A DNA stretch of 64,000 nt, taken from NCBI RefSeq assembly GCF_041381155.1, contig NC_091142.1:27107963-27171962 (forward strand). Direction: 5' to 3'. The translations under genes and the position numbers were made by a program. Under the pieces are notes generated by a model that had not been told where the DNA came from, ran no database searches, and was given only the letters and a program-made list of their open reading frames with translations. Source of the stretch: Argopecten irradians (taxonomy: Eukaryota > Mollusca > Bivalvia > Pectinida > Pectinidae). Within the stretch, counting starts at the first letter, position 1, and every line of letters starts with the position of its first letter. Shown one piece after another: positions 20,380 to 32,688 of this stretch.

Positions 20380-21951
20380 ATGAGAAGGGCGATCGTGACA
20401 CTCTTTCGAGCATCCCTTGTAATGCCTCTGACAGCCGGAAACTCTCGAATCCGCTCGGGTAGATTCGGGTTCTACGACTGCAGTACTGCGTCTACAATAT
20501 TATTCTTGTTGCTACTGGCATCAATTGTCGTCTTCACGGGAAGTCTTGCCATTGTAAACGGAGCAATGCAGCGCGTGCAAGTAATAAAAGGAGCACTGAT
20601 TCTCATTGACTTTACCGGAATTGTAACGTGTGCCCTGATTGGCTATCTTATCTTCAAACATGGCGTAGCATATACCGATCTGTCGAGGTCCATTACCGGA
20701 AGTAAATCAAAATATCTTCAAGTTGGCTTTCTGTGGCTGTTTGCGTTGCTGTCTACACTGTTTTTCGCTTTTAAAAGTGGCGTTGAGATAGAATGCTGGA
20801 ACATGTTTTCCTCGACCCAGACATTCGAGTCCATTCTCCGTATTATCCTTATAGCCGGCCAAACAACTGTCATCCGCTATCTGACTTTGTATAGAGTTGA
20901 AAATCACACAATGTTATCTAAACATGCAGTTCGACTTCTGGTTGGCATTAATTTTTGTTTTTGGGTGAATTCCTTTGTTCGAGACAAAACAGCGTTAAAC
21001 CCAAATAGTCAGATGGGACCCAACAAAAACATCTCCGATTGGATACAGTGTGCTTTAAATTCTTCCTCCGGGGCGCTCTACTACAACTCAAAAAAGTTTA
21101 TCATCCCTGCCTATGTTGAGTTCATTATGTTGTGTATTACACTATTAAAGGAAATAATGTCTATGACTTCTTCGGAACACGAGCCTAACAAACAGATAAA
21201 TGACTGCAACAGTAGCGACGACTCATCGACCGATGAAGACACCCCTATACTACCTAGATTAGACCAAGACGTCAATAGATCCACGAAACAAAGCAGATGT
21301 GTTCCAGTTGCCATGGTAATCAGCGTGTTACTGTCGGTGCCCAACATTATCTTGCACATAGTACATGATTTGTTTTCGGACGAGAGCCTCGAATTGCATG
21401 TGGTTGCATACGAGACTTCGTTAAAGTCAGTAATGATACTCGCAACCATTCTTGCATTTTATTTTACTGAACGAATAATGACGCCACCGACACTTCGAGT
21501 CTGGGAGTATAGTACCCGGGATATGCTATTCCTGGCATCCGTTTTGGCTATATTTAGTAACTATTGCTTTGCTGTGATGGCAGCGTGTTTGTCCGACAAT
21601 GAAACATCAAAGCTTATTCTTGTGGCAGATTGTATAAACCTGATTCAAGTGTATTTCCAAAGCGTTTTTCTGCTTCACGTATCAAGATGTGTCCGAAATG
21701 TCAGTTATGAGAAATGCACATGTTTCGTTTGTATCTGTATGTTTCTCGCTGTGAGCAACTTTGGCTGTTGGATTGTAGACAGCTTTATCATCGGTCAAGC
21801 TCTAACACGGTTTAAACATATTCAAATGAAGATCCTGCAGCCTACGGTCTGGCACGTTCTGTACGAAATATTTGGACCACTGACGATGTATTACAGGTTC
21901 GCCTCACTGTTCGCTTTCCACACACTTTTTATGCGATTTAGTGCAAGGTAG
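20380..21951 (+). CDS. Otopetrin-like proton channel, single coding exon
   Basis: 523 residues with twelve hydrophobic segments (about 36-58, 69-92, 112-131, 148-170, 184-201, 240-260, 308-332, 346-366, 381-403, 413-437, 446-470, 491-517), matching the 12-TM otopetrin fold. Otopetrins are plasma-membrane proton channels acting in acid sensing and biomineral formation. Family-like traits are the IIPAYVEFIMLCITL segment in TM6 with an acidic residue (E247), NLIQVYFQSVFLLHVSRC in TM10, and the C-terminal WHVLYEIFGPLTMYYRFAS. In that last motif the family's usual RxHS is RFAS. A long polar loop (263-305) separates the two six-TM halves. The start at 20380 gives a 30-residue cytosolic N-terminus. 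It is convergent with the TRPM2-like gene. Overall similarity to characterised otopetrins is low, so 'otopetrin-like' rests on topology plus these motifs. Confidence 0.75.
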   Translation: MRRAIVTLFRASLVMPLTAGNSRIRSGRFGFYDCSTASTILFLLLLASIVVFTGSLAIVNGAMQRVQVIKGALILIDFTGIVTCALIGYLIFKHGVAYTDLSRSITGSKSKYLQVGFLWLFALLSTLFFAFKSGVEIECWNMFSSTQTFESILRIILIAGQTTVIRYLTLYRVENHTMLSKHAVRLLVGINFCFWVNSFVRDKTALNPNSQMGPNKNISDWIQCALNSSSGALYYNSKKFIIPAYVEFIMLCITLLKEIMSMTSSEHEPNKQINDCNSSDDSSTDEDTPILPRLDQDVNRSTKQSRCVPVAMVISVLLSVPNIILHIVHDLFSDESLELHVVAYETSLKSVMILATILAFYFTERIMTPPTLRVWEYSTRDMLFLASVLAIFSNYCFAVMAACLSDNETSKLILVADCINLIQVYFQSVFLLHVSRCVRNVSYEKCTCFVCICMFLAVSNFGCWIVDSFIIGQALTRFKHIQMKILQPTVWHVLYEIFGPLTMYYRFASLFAFHTLFMRFSAR

Positions 21952-23042
21952 ATTAAGAATTCTAAAATGAGGATATGTTTAGGATATATTATATGTACAA
22001 AAGTCAAAACTGAGCAAACAAGTGTGCATTTGAAACATAATCATTGTAAGTCTTGCATTCCTCAATTTTATTGAGTGTAACTATTGATGGTGAATTACTT
22101 TCTTCTTGACTCGCCAATATATAATTACGGCACGCATGACATAACTTTGATATTGTTTATTTGTTGTCTACAAGCATTTAAGAGTAAGAAAAATGTGAAA
22201 GTCCATAAATCTCCTGTCGACTGAAAGATTAAAATACACCAATATCATTATTATTCATAATAAAACCAAAATCTGCAGTTGGAGAAGAGTTTAATTTAAA
22301 CATAAATCACAACCCGGGTAAGGCAAATACTCAAGTATGAGGCATTATCACGTGACATCTCCGATCACGTGGTGTTTCCGGGTAATATGTCCTCTTCCAC
22401 CCACTCGGATCTCGGATATAATTTGTATTAGCTATGTAACTTTTGCAATTTATGTAACACAAGTATCTGTTTCATTGCTTGTTTTCAATTGTTGAAATGT
22501 ATGTACACAATAATTTGTTATTATGCTATTATGCTCCGATACACATACACATACAAATGCATTTGAAGTTAGGAAAACAAGCTTATAGCATATATTAAGT
22601 TTGATTTGAGATTCGTATAGCTTTAAACCGTCATCAGAGTAATACAATATAGATTAAAGTAAAAGTTTAATATATAGGGGTCAAAGAAGTAATATCAACA
22701 GGATTTTCCAGATGACACGGGATCCAATCAAACGTAAGTCAAATTTTCGAGGCGATCTGCCCCTTTATCAAGACATACAAAACGAACACATTAAGATAAA
22801 TATGTTTTAAGGATTCGTATCCATTTCCTATTAGCAAAGACAGTATGACTGAGATTAGAGTGAATGGAGCCTCTCATTTCATGTAAACAAATAAGTGGAT
22901 GTTTCCTGTTTTAACCAAAAATAATTTCCTGGATAATTTACATTTGAATTAAAGGTTCAAGTTTGTTGAAACTTTAAGTGATACATATTTGAGTATGTAA
23001 ATACTGCGATCTAACCGTTTTTATACAAGACTTAGTTATATT
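21952..23042. other. Otopetrin-like 3' flank and intergenic DNA
   Basis: A possible polyadenylation signal is AATAAAA near 22258-22266, about 300 bp after the stop. Beyond that I see no gene. The stretch is nearly identical in the second copy (48,012-49,102). Confidence 0.4.
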
Positions 23043-23203
23043 ACTGCAAACCACATTATTTTCGTGGGAAACAATTTTTTGCGTATTTTTTAGAGAGTTG
23101 GAACGCGAATTAAAATATTTTGCGAATTCACTGTTGTCAGTAAGTGCTCATGATCGCGAATTTATGCGAAAGATTGTACACGCAAAAAAAGTGGTTAGCA
23201 TTG
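23043..23203. mobile_element. MITE of the CTGTAAACC..ATTTTCG family (diverged)
   Basis: The left end CTGCAAACCACATTATTTTCG is an imperfect inverted repeat of the right end CGCAAAAAAAGTGGTTAGCA. The centre is rich in GCGAA. Better-preserved relatives lie at 32689-32867 and 33391-33563. The matching copy is at 49103-49263. Confidence 0.55.
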
Positions 23204-24271
23204 TTTTTTTACATATATATATGTGTGTGTTTTATGACTACATTGTATAATGGTTTGGTAGCGAGTTTATATCCGACTTCCCGCAGAAAATAAACATGAC
23301 CAACGAAAACAGCCGACTGCTGGCTCTTAGGAAATAAATATGACCAACGTCAATCAGCCGACTACTGGCTTCTATTGTTATTGAATGTAGAGTATCAGGG
23401 CCGTTTTCGATTGTACGGTTTGTCTGATTGGATTTATGAATTAAAGACGGATCTGCCGATTTTATATCGTTTTCAGACGAGCTTTGGCAATGCACTCACA
23501 GGCCTGTAGAGAACAACCAACTAAATAATTTTACATAGACAACAGTAAAAGTTTTGTAATGAATTATTAAAACAAAGGAATATTTGTTAGCTATTGCGTT
23601 CTATAATTAAAGTCTAGGTTCTCATGTAACATTAGATAGGAAAAAAAGTTTGGGTCCTTCAGCTCAACTCCAACCAGGGTAGCTATATTGAAATCAGGCG
23701 CATTTTGCACTAAAACATCCTGAAATTCTAATGTTTTTACCTATTCCTTATCAAAATTGATATTTTGAACCTGAATCTCAATCTGAATTTCCAATTTCAT
23801 ATCATTTTTATCTTGGAATAATTACCTTTCAGAAAACATTTTTACTTTTGAAATTCATTATTAGCCAGCCAATCAGCGGCCAGGTTAAAATTCTATCTTT
23901 GGCTCAATCTTGTATTCACAGGGGCCATTTCGAAAGTCATTTTTCCATTTAGTTGGTTCTTCCCTGTATCAAAAGCTGCAGGTCCGTCAGAAATTTTACA
24001 TGAAAAAATTACTGTAACAAACGGTCGAACAGGTTGTTCCGAATAAACGAAAACGGCCTAGTATTAAGGATGCTAGTTCTCTGGCCCCTGTAATTCAACA
24101 AATTCATCTGTATTAAGCTATTCCAATTCCGTTCTTATAGTCAGCTCATGACAATACATTGAAAATGATGCAGACAGATGTATGTCTTTCTCTCTTAAGC
24201 GTCCATATGTAAGCCAATCAATGAGATTATTTATAGATGCTATACGATGACGAATGACACATTTTTGCTCT
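23204..24271. other. Intergenic, one short direct repeat
   Basis: Two imperfect direct repeats of about 42 bp (AAATAAACATGACCAACG..., about 23,287 and 23,331) end in CAGCCGACT.CTGGCT. The remainder shows no gene or recognised element. Confidence 0.45.
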
Positions 24272-24558
24272 TTAAGGTGACGAATCAGTATTTCCTTCAG
24301 TTACAAAAGTTACTTTACACCATTAATATCATTGTGAAGTTTTGGCTTCTTTTTTTACCTCAAGATAAATATATTAAAAATAATTACTTGCGCCCAAAAA
24401 AAAACCATGACTCTATATTAGACGAGTTACTGATTGCGCATGCACCAAAAGCAAATCAAGTTATTCATATTATCTTTTGTGTTAATTAGACATGAGTAAA
24501 AGCCTAGAATTATTGAAATCATGATTATCATGTTCTGTCGGCGGTGGGACATCTTTAA
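24272..24558. mobile_element. Diverged MITE of the GATGCTCCACC family
   Basis: The right end TCTGTCGGCGGTGGGACATCT is followed by TTAA (24555-24558). The interior matches the family (CTTCAGTTACAAAAGTTACT, GATTGCGCATGCACC, TGTTAATTAGACAT). The left inverted end is eroded, but a TTAA stands at 24272. Matching copy at 50331-50616. Confidence 0.6.
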
Positions 24559-26061
24559 TTTTCCTTGACGTGATTTGATATAATTAGTTCAACTTTCAAA
24601 AACTACAAAGATTGTTACAAGACATATTTCCAAAGTTTTTATTATAAAAATATCACAGAAAATAGAATATCACAGATGCGTAGATTTCAATGCACATTGA
24701 GAATCTTAAGGCAAGATAAAGATATGTCATAGACCACATCCTGTACAATCATAATTTTTAGCATACAAAATGTAAACTTTTTAAAGACATTGATGTGATG
24801 TTTATGTCCTATATATATGTCTAGAATCTGTTATCTATCTCACATATTTACTTATGAAAAATGCAAATTAAAATCGGAAAGTACAAAGTACATTATTATA
24901 TCTTATAAATAGTTCCTGTTGAAGTAACGCACAACAACCGGAAATTACGTTGCAAGGAAATTGACCTCATATTAAAATATTAATTGATAATATTTTATAT
25001 CATATATTATATGCATAAAGTCATTATCAAACTAATGATTTAAATTACATTAGGATTAAAACAAATTTTGTTTAGGTTCCTCACTGCTACAACATTCCGT
25101 GTCCTCAAAGTAACTAGAAAGTGAAGTCAAAACAGGTTCACCTGAACATTTACCTATCAGATGAAGCATTCCCATCTATAATTTAGCAACGTTCTTGGAA
25201 CAGTCGCCCAATAGACAATTTAGACTGTAACCAGTTATTTTTGTTGGTCAATTATTTTCAGTTTTTCATTTTAAATGAAATATTTAAAAAAAAAAATCGA
25301 TTAAGTTATTGTAACATTTAGTGGAAATCTACTTTCTTTTGCGGTATGATAAAACTTCATACGATCAAAGTAAATTCGCTCAAGTTTATTTCTGGAAATC
25401 AATATCTACGTTGTCCTCATTGGAATTATTTTGATATAATTGGTTAAACCGAGAAATCAAAGTTAATCTGGCAACTTGGTTTGAAAAAGAAATCGCAAAA
25501 TTAAGTAGCCGCAAAAGACAGGTGATTTTCAGTATGTTTTTATTATTACTAAACTGGTCAGCATTTGGACTGAATTATAATTCAGATGTAAAAAGACATT
25601 ATCACCATCCCGCAATCATTACGAGCCTACTGTAAAAGTACGTTGACTTCAAGCTGTATTTTCCCAAACAATCGTAAAATCTTTTCATATTCCCTTCCCT
25701 AAATCATGATGTGTAAAAATAACTATTGACACTGGTATCACATCGAATAGCATCCGTTACACTTGGTATCTAAACAGTATGATAGGTACTGCTGTATACA
25801 GTTGTTTGACCGTTCAGGGAGAAAATGTCGCGATATTCTCTCTGAAATTGATTCACAGGGAGAATATTTCGTGCATTGTCAACTTGTAACAGTAGTAAGC
25901 TTTAAGTATTTCTGTTCTGTCTTATTTAAAGATATTCCTTTAAAAAAAATTCATTTGACCGGAACTTAGCGAAAACAAGCCCCCGCGAATAAAAGCAATT
26001 AATTTCCTGATTAAATCTTATACTGTCAATCATACACAAAACGTGCTATTTTAAGAATGAC
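24559..26061. other. 3' flank of the TRPM2-like gene
   Basis: Intergenic between convergent genes. On the minus strand a possible AATAAA lies near 25,539-25,544. A stretch near 25,345-25,408 differs completely between the two long copies (a small replacement). No gene is seen. Confidence 0.4.
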
Positions 26062-26954
26062 TCAAAATGATGCTCGCAAATTTTTCGCAATACTTTTAAG
26101 GCACTGATACTGTTCTGTGTCATTCATATCCCGAGAGGACGCTGTCTTCCATACAGCTAAATGGAGGGAATCGTCTTCCTTAAAACAGAAACAATAACGG
26201 GATATTCAATTATCAAAACAGGGGAAGCCTAAAGCAACTGTTACCCCCAGAACTTTACAAAGTAAGCAAAACTTATGGCAGTATGTGTCAGTGATAGAGT
26301 ACCGTAAAAGGATCAAGAGCTTCCTCTTGTTATAAGGAGACCCAAACAATATACAGCACAACAACAGTTTGAAAACATATCATGGAATTCTAAACACATG
26401 AATACATAGGGAAATCAAAATTGTTAATATGAATTTAAAGATATTCAGTCATCCTTTAGCGTATTAAATTACTCAGACTGAAACAATTTAAATATTTTTT
26501 AAGGACTCATCAATGAAGACTAATGCAAGACTATTGATGACAGCAATATAAGAAAATGGAAATAAATCTAATTAAATGACTAACATCAACATTATTAAAA
26601 AAAACAATTTTGCAGTACAGCAGAATTTCTCAAATTATATGTTTATCTGAAAATGTCTGGTCTAATTGATGATTAAGTGTAGGTATATAGTGCAATCTCT
26701 TATGGAATAAAAAGCCTTGTGGTAATAATGTCCAAATTGAGGACATGCATCCAAATACTGTTTAATTAGCATGTTTAAATCAGTCATTAAACAAAGAAAG
26801 ATGTTTGAAAGAATCAATTCCTGCAACAGTTCCTTTAATTGACACATACCTGGAATATGAAGTTATTGAGGTAGTTATACTGATGAAATGTTTGACTATC
26901 ATCCATGTAGGTCTTGATGGTCAACTCTAACCAGGCGTTGTCTGTGTTGGAAGG

Positions 26955-27190
26955 ACTGTCTACATAACCCAGGAATACCTTTGTTAAAGTAAAATAATGT
27001 GTAGTTATGTATAGGAATTTAACACTAAATGACTGTCTATATATCCCAGGTATACATTTGTAATAGTAAAATACAATATATCCATGTTTTTACGTTATGT
27101 GTAGGAGTTTAACACTAAATGAACTGTCTACATAACCCAGGTAAACCTTTGTTATAGTAAAATACAATAGAGTTATGTACAGGAATTTGA
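26955..27190. repeat. Minisatellite carrying copies of a TRPM2-like exon start
   Basis: Three about 80-bp units, each with a CTGTCTA.ATA.CCCAGG.ATAC.TTTGT segment plus a TAGTTATGTATAGGAATTTAACACTAAATGA-like segment (shown here only by its parts). The first unit contains the true 5' end and acceptor of the exon 26850-26978. The others are intronic decoys. The second long copy has four units (52,999-53,290). Confidence 0.7.
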
Positions 27191-27277
27191 AAAATGGCTG
27201 TGCTGTCATCTATTGTTATGGCTTGAGGTACATGTATAGTCGTAGCAAAGTCTATTATCACCTACTGCTGTTGAATA

Positions 27278-27330
27278 GTTACCTTTTGCTGTGGAATAGT
27301 TTATGAACTATTCCACGGGAAAAGGTAATT
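27278..27330. repeat. Short foldback (GTGGAATAGTT palindrome)
   Basis: The inverted repeat TACCTTTTGCTGTGGAATAG / CTATTCCACGGGAAAAGGTA has a 6-bp loop, in a TRPM2-like intron. It shares the TGTGGAATAGT core with the larger foldback at 28731-28850. Present in the second copy at 53401-53453. Confidence 0.6.
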
Positions 27331-27480
27331 TTTCCACAGTTGAAGGTAAATGTAGATACTGATATACATGGCTAAGCATGTAGTCAGAAATACATCCTCA
27401 TTCATAAAACTTCACGGAGAAATGGATTAAAGTTATCTCTGGTACTTGTCAACGTTACTGATAGTATGATATTATAAGAC

Positions 27481-27963
27481 TCTTTCATATGTGGATATGA
27501 AGGATAGGGGTATTCTACCCGAGGGTCACAAAATGTAGTAAAACCCGAGGCTTGCCGAGGGTTTTGCAACATTTTGTGATCTCGAGGGTAGAATATCCCT
27601 ATCCTTCATATCCACTTATGAAAGAGTATTTTTCTTTCATACCTCGACGTTTTATTGAAATTTTACAACTATAATATCCAGCCATTTTGAAATAAATTCG
27701 AAGAAATCCACGACTGGAAATCAATTTTCCATACATGAAATTTTATGTGATATTTTCAACACAAATTTCATCGTGTGCATCTTTTATAGTAAAAACAGTC
27801 ATATTTGTGAAAAAAATGTTTAAATTTTACCGAGGAAATAGAGATTTTGTTGACGCCGTGACGTCACGAGGCTTTATTGCATGGGTAGTCATGCAATACA
27901 GCCGCAGGCGACATGAGTGTATTGCCCTGGACCAGCCAGTTTTACACCTGTAGGTATGAAAGA
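27481..27963. mobile_element. 483-bp foldback element, present only in the left copy
   Basis: The ends are TCTTTCATA and TATGAAAGA. The first about 150 bp form a near-perfect hairpin: about 55 bp from 27481 (AAGGATAGGGGTATTCTACC...) pairs with 27,573-27,627, around a smaller AAAACCCGAGG/CCGAGGGTTTT stem. The rest is unique. The second long copy has an uninterrupted sequence at the equivalent place (about 53,595), so this is an insertion polymorphism. Its 73-codon open frame (27735-27953) is probably not a gene. Confidence 0.7.
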
Positions 27964-28730
27964 AATTTATATACAATTTTCATCACTTCATTCCAAAATA
28001 AATTTCATCATTTCTTTCACAGCCACTGTATCCATAACCCAGAAAAGAATTCACTTTAACAAATCCAGAAGAGAGAAGATTAAGATTAAATTCAATGAGA
28101 CAAATGCTGAATTTTCTGCCAAAATGAATTAACAGATGCTTGACATGATTTTCCCATATTTCGAATATCCAAATCACTTCATACTCCATAAAAATGGCAC
28201 CTATCAAACCTAACATCCCAGCACCTTTCATGAAGATAATACTTTCGAAGGAATACTTTCAAAAAACACACTCTTTTGCCACATGATTTCACTTTTTCTG
28301 TGCCTATGTACCGGTAGAATTATGATCCAAAATATTGGGGAATATTTTTTTTCTCTCTCTATAAATTTTGATTAGACCAGTGCTGCATGGGAAAAGATTT
28401 TTGCCCAAATCACTTCAAATTTATATCCAAAAATCATCAGTTCTGTGTTAAATATGGATATAGAGCTATTTACTTGTGGTCCTCCATGTTGAACAGTGAA
28501 AACTAAGCTGAGTAAATGTTTCAGTGTGAGTACCATAAAGTATCTGTATGGATCTTTAAAAAATTCATGCAAATCATAAATCTTGTTCTCCGAGTGAGAT
28601 AATGAAATGAATCATGAAAAGAGTTCAAGGTTAAATAGGTAGTTAGTTTACCTGGAGCTGTGGAATAGTTAAACAATACAATACTCGGTGTAATAGTGGA
28701 GAGTACCAGTGACATTCCGTGCCATGTTTT

Positions 28731-28850
28731 AAGTATGAAAAACACCTCAAACTGTGGAATAGTCAAGATAATGAATAGTTCTCGCCCCTTACGGGCCTCG
28801 AACAATTCATTATCTTGACTATTCGACAGTTTTCGGTGTTTCTCCTATAC
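28731..28850. repeat. About 120-bp foldback in a TRPM2-like intron
   Basis: Left arm AAACTGTGGAATAGTCAAGA and right arm TCTTGACTATTCGACAGTTT continue outward to AACACC/GGTGTT and AAGTAT/ATACTT. The small GC-rich loop is CTCGCCCCTTACGGGCCTCG. Present in both long copies (also about 54,363-54,482). It looks like the folded centre or remnant of a DNA element. Confidence 0.65.
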
Positions 28851-30189
28851 TTAATACTAAATGAATTGTCTTCATATCCCAGACATACACTTGTAATAGT
28901 ATAACAATATATATTTATTCAAAGGAATTTAACACGAATAGAACTGTCTACATATCACAAACATACTTTTGTTATACTCAAGATAGTTTATAGTTACTGT
29001 ACAGGTAGCGAGTACATGTAATCATCATAGTTTAGCTACTACACTCTAATGGCATATTCGGCGTGTGTTTGATAGAGCGATTAATATGAAAGCGAGAATT
29101 GATCAATTATTCAAAATTAGTTTTGCGAGTTTTATTGTTTCAAAACATATACATTTACAGTATTTGAGGAATTTAATCGTCTGATATGTGACCAAACATT
29201 AATGATAATCAAAGATGACAAGTTCTTTTTCTGAGGTTCCTGTTAACATATGTTAGGGAATGCTATTTTTCATGTATATTTACGAAAAAGCCATTTCACA
29301 AATTCCTATCAAGACTGATGTTTAAGTTAGCACACACCCAAGAATGCTACTTACCTCTTGACCTTTCTGAAACATGGATTCTAAAATTTCGACTGGCTTA
29401 GTATTCACGTTAGGTATTACTTCCTTTACAGTCGTATGGTCTATTTTGTCTGTGGCATGTTCCTAGAAATATAAAACACATGTATGTGAAGTATAGTATA
29501 AAACATCTTTCATATCTATGAACATGTTTATCTTATTGTTGTCATAATGTTTGGAAATTTGATGATTTATCTATCCGCTATGTTCATACAGCTTTTTTGA
29601 TATAAGTAAAAAGTCCTTGAAATTTCTAGGGTTATCAAAATCTTAAACCCCCATTTCTTTCAACAACATCATAAAACAACTGAAAATTCATTTTGACGTC
29701 AAGATAGAAACATTAAAAAGACGTCAAGATTTCGAGGACGGCGGGACACAATGACGGCCTCCGTTGGATTTCCGCAATGCATTTTGACGTGCGATTCTTT
29801 GAAATGTAGGCTTTTGAAGTTATGTGATAAAAAGTATAAATTTGTGTTAATTCCCTATAGGATTTTATGAAACTCATCTCGCCTTAGTTGATTCTACATC
29901 AAGAAACAACACATTAAAGATTATACAGTAAAATAATGTGGGGGACTATTTTTTATTGACATGAAACTGGCGTTATGTTTGAAATCAGCTGATCGATGCA
30001 CTAGAATCGTTGTATTCATAGTGTATGTTTTCATGGGCAAATGTTTGTTTTCTTCAGTTGGTTGATTCATATAGTGACGAAACACTCAGAATGTAAATAT
30101 ATGAAAATGAACACTCAAAGTGAATACCTCGTTAACGTACGGTAGTATCATCCGTTTAAACAAGTGACATGACTTGTGTCTTAAATAGA

Positions 30190-30425
30190 GCGGTGGAACT
30201 ATGGCCCCTTTTAAAGTGCGATATCACTGAAGCATGCCGCAGAAGATACCAAGCAACACACCCCATCATGTCACATTACACTGACAACGGGTGAACAAGT
30301 CGCTCACTCTCTTATCGCTGAGCGCCACGCAAAAGTAGAAACGTCTTGGCCAGGGGGCAGAACCCATAGCCTACGCTCAACCGGAGGCCAACAGTAACTC
30401 GGTGTCAAGGGAGACGTTTGGAAGA
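30190..30425. repeat. Possible dispersed repeat in a TRPM2-like intron
   Basis: A GC-richer stretch than its surroundings (GTCACATTACACTGACAACG, CTTGGCCAGGGGGCAGAACC). It resembles a repeat I associate with bivalve genomes, but I cannot confirm a family. It has no coding capacity and a sharp compositional border. Also at about 55,806-56,040. Confidence 0.35.
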
Positions 30426-32688
30426 TAAAATTTAGCATGGAAGAAGAGAAAAGATAATATCCTAAATTTAGTCGCCTTTTTACAATCACAACAGAAGTAC
30501 CAGGTAAAACGTAACGCCCTACTAATCTGCAGGCAGTCCTATACATCCCTTTTTAGATTTAATGAAACAAAACAGAAATGTGCTCCGAACCTTGAAACTT
30601 GTTTTCAAATATTTTGTCAAAATTTAATAGCTACACAACACATTACGAGTCAGCAGTAATGCCGTACCTAAGTCTAGTCATGATACAGATACACTTTTTA
30701 TCGAAATGACCTTAAGTTAATCTTCCTGTGCCCATGCATGATAGAATCCACCCACTTACCGGATAGATAGTCCAGGTACCGTCATGTTTCCGTGCCCAGG
30801 ATATAAACTGGAACAGACGCTTCCCCTTGCGGACCACTGGTTTGTCAGTGTTATCCTTTGCCCACCTTAGAAGAAGGAATAAAGTGCACAATATCCGGCA
30901 TTATTTCAACAAGTTTAAGTTACATTGACATTGTATATCCGTTCATCCATTGTAATTCATTTATATGTAAAGTTTAGTTTAAAATACATTTTTACAATTG
31001 ATAAGTGGGCGGAAGAAGTTAATTATAAGAGAAAAAAACGCTGGTTTCATCTTTCACTATTAAATAAGAAAGTTCAATCAAATATGGCTAAAGGAATAAA
31101 TTCGATTTAACAAATTAAGAAAAACATTATTTCAGAAAATTCATACCGCGTTACTATCAGTCTTTGTACATGGTTAGGTCCCCAGAGTGGGAGACATCCA
31201 CGTCCTACCACGCCAGTCCGACCCACGGGATTTCGTGGGATACCTAGCACCACTTTGTATTTCCCCAGGACACTCTCCCTATCCACGTCATACGCTTGGT
31301 CGTATTTGTTAAACGGTAATGATACTGCCGATTCTAGAAGCATTTTCCTGATAAAGACAAGGTTTATATCAATCGAGCAACAGAAATGAATATTTTTAAA
31401 TAATTGAATTTAGTTAATGAATAGTTCATCAAAAATAACTTTTGTAAAATATCTATCGGCATTCCGTAGCATTTAAAAATATTCAAATTTTATAAAAAAT
31501 TTCAAGATCAATGAACTTTCATAGGATTGGATGTTAAAAATTCGAAATTTGAATACACAATTATGAAATCTGAATTATGTTGTAAGATGATTTTTTTCTT
31601 TAAATTACCTTCAGACCATATACATGTATTGTGTTTTCTATAACATGATGTGAACTGACTGGTTACAAAATGTTAATAACAAGATTACATAAACCTTATT
31701 GATAGTATATCCATTATTTGAAACGTCTATTTTCGGGAACCATGAAAACTTTTTTGATTACCTATTTGGTTCATCTTTCTTCTATCCTTGCCCTTGTCTG
31801 GCTTTTGGATATCATTAAAGTCAATCAATTTTGGGTTGTAGTCCTGGTATTTCTTCTGAAAAGTAATATAAAGATCATGTTCATTGCTAAAATAGGTTAA
31901 GGAACAAAACCATTGGAAAACATTAATATAAACCCTACTTAATTAAACTTGGAGTTTGTTTAGAAACGCTTGTAGCGACAATTTTATGGGTAACAGGTGA
32001 TAAAAAGAAACTGAAACAGACAATTTTGCTACACAACAGCTGATTCCATTTCTTGTAGTATAAATGTCGGTACGAATGAAATACCTTCCAAGGAACAAGA
32101 AGATCGGGAACAGGAAACCTCAACACTCCAGAGGACGGATAAACACACACTCGTGCCTGGAAATGCATCTTTGATTTTTTTACTCGGACAGTTTCTTCTG
32201 ATTTTGTTTCTGCAACTGAAAAAAAAAGTTTTTACTTTCAATTGCATTCTTACCTATCAATCTTACGACAATTCAGAATTCAACTATTTATGTTCCACAT
32301 TTGAAAAAAAAAACCAAATAACGGTTAGCCGGTTACATGTGTGGGTCAAATAATTTATTTTAAGCAGTTTGAAAATTCGCGATTTGGTTTTAATTGTTCA
32401 TAAAATTAATAGATTTCTCTATAATTGTCATAATTTTAAATATCACCATATGCTTGTAAATGTCCCGCAAAATCGTAAAATTATTTTCTCCGTGAAATAA
32501 CTGCGTGTACTGTAAACTATTACAATATTTTAATTATACATGTATCTATCAATTACGAACTATTATTATTCACCTTGATCACTCGTTTTCTTTGTCACTT
32601 GTTGTTTACACATTTCCTCTTGTTTTGCAAGTAATGCGTCTAATCTGAAACAGTGAAACAACATTCTGAAACAATAGGCCAATTTATA

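Noticed and set aside
21111-21449. 112-residue antisense frame inside the otopetrin-like gene (also 47171-47509)
   Set aside because: A shadow of the sense coding sequence, with no independent support.
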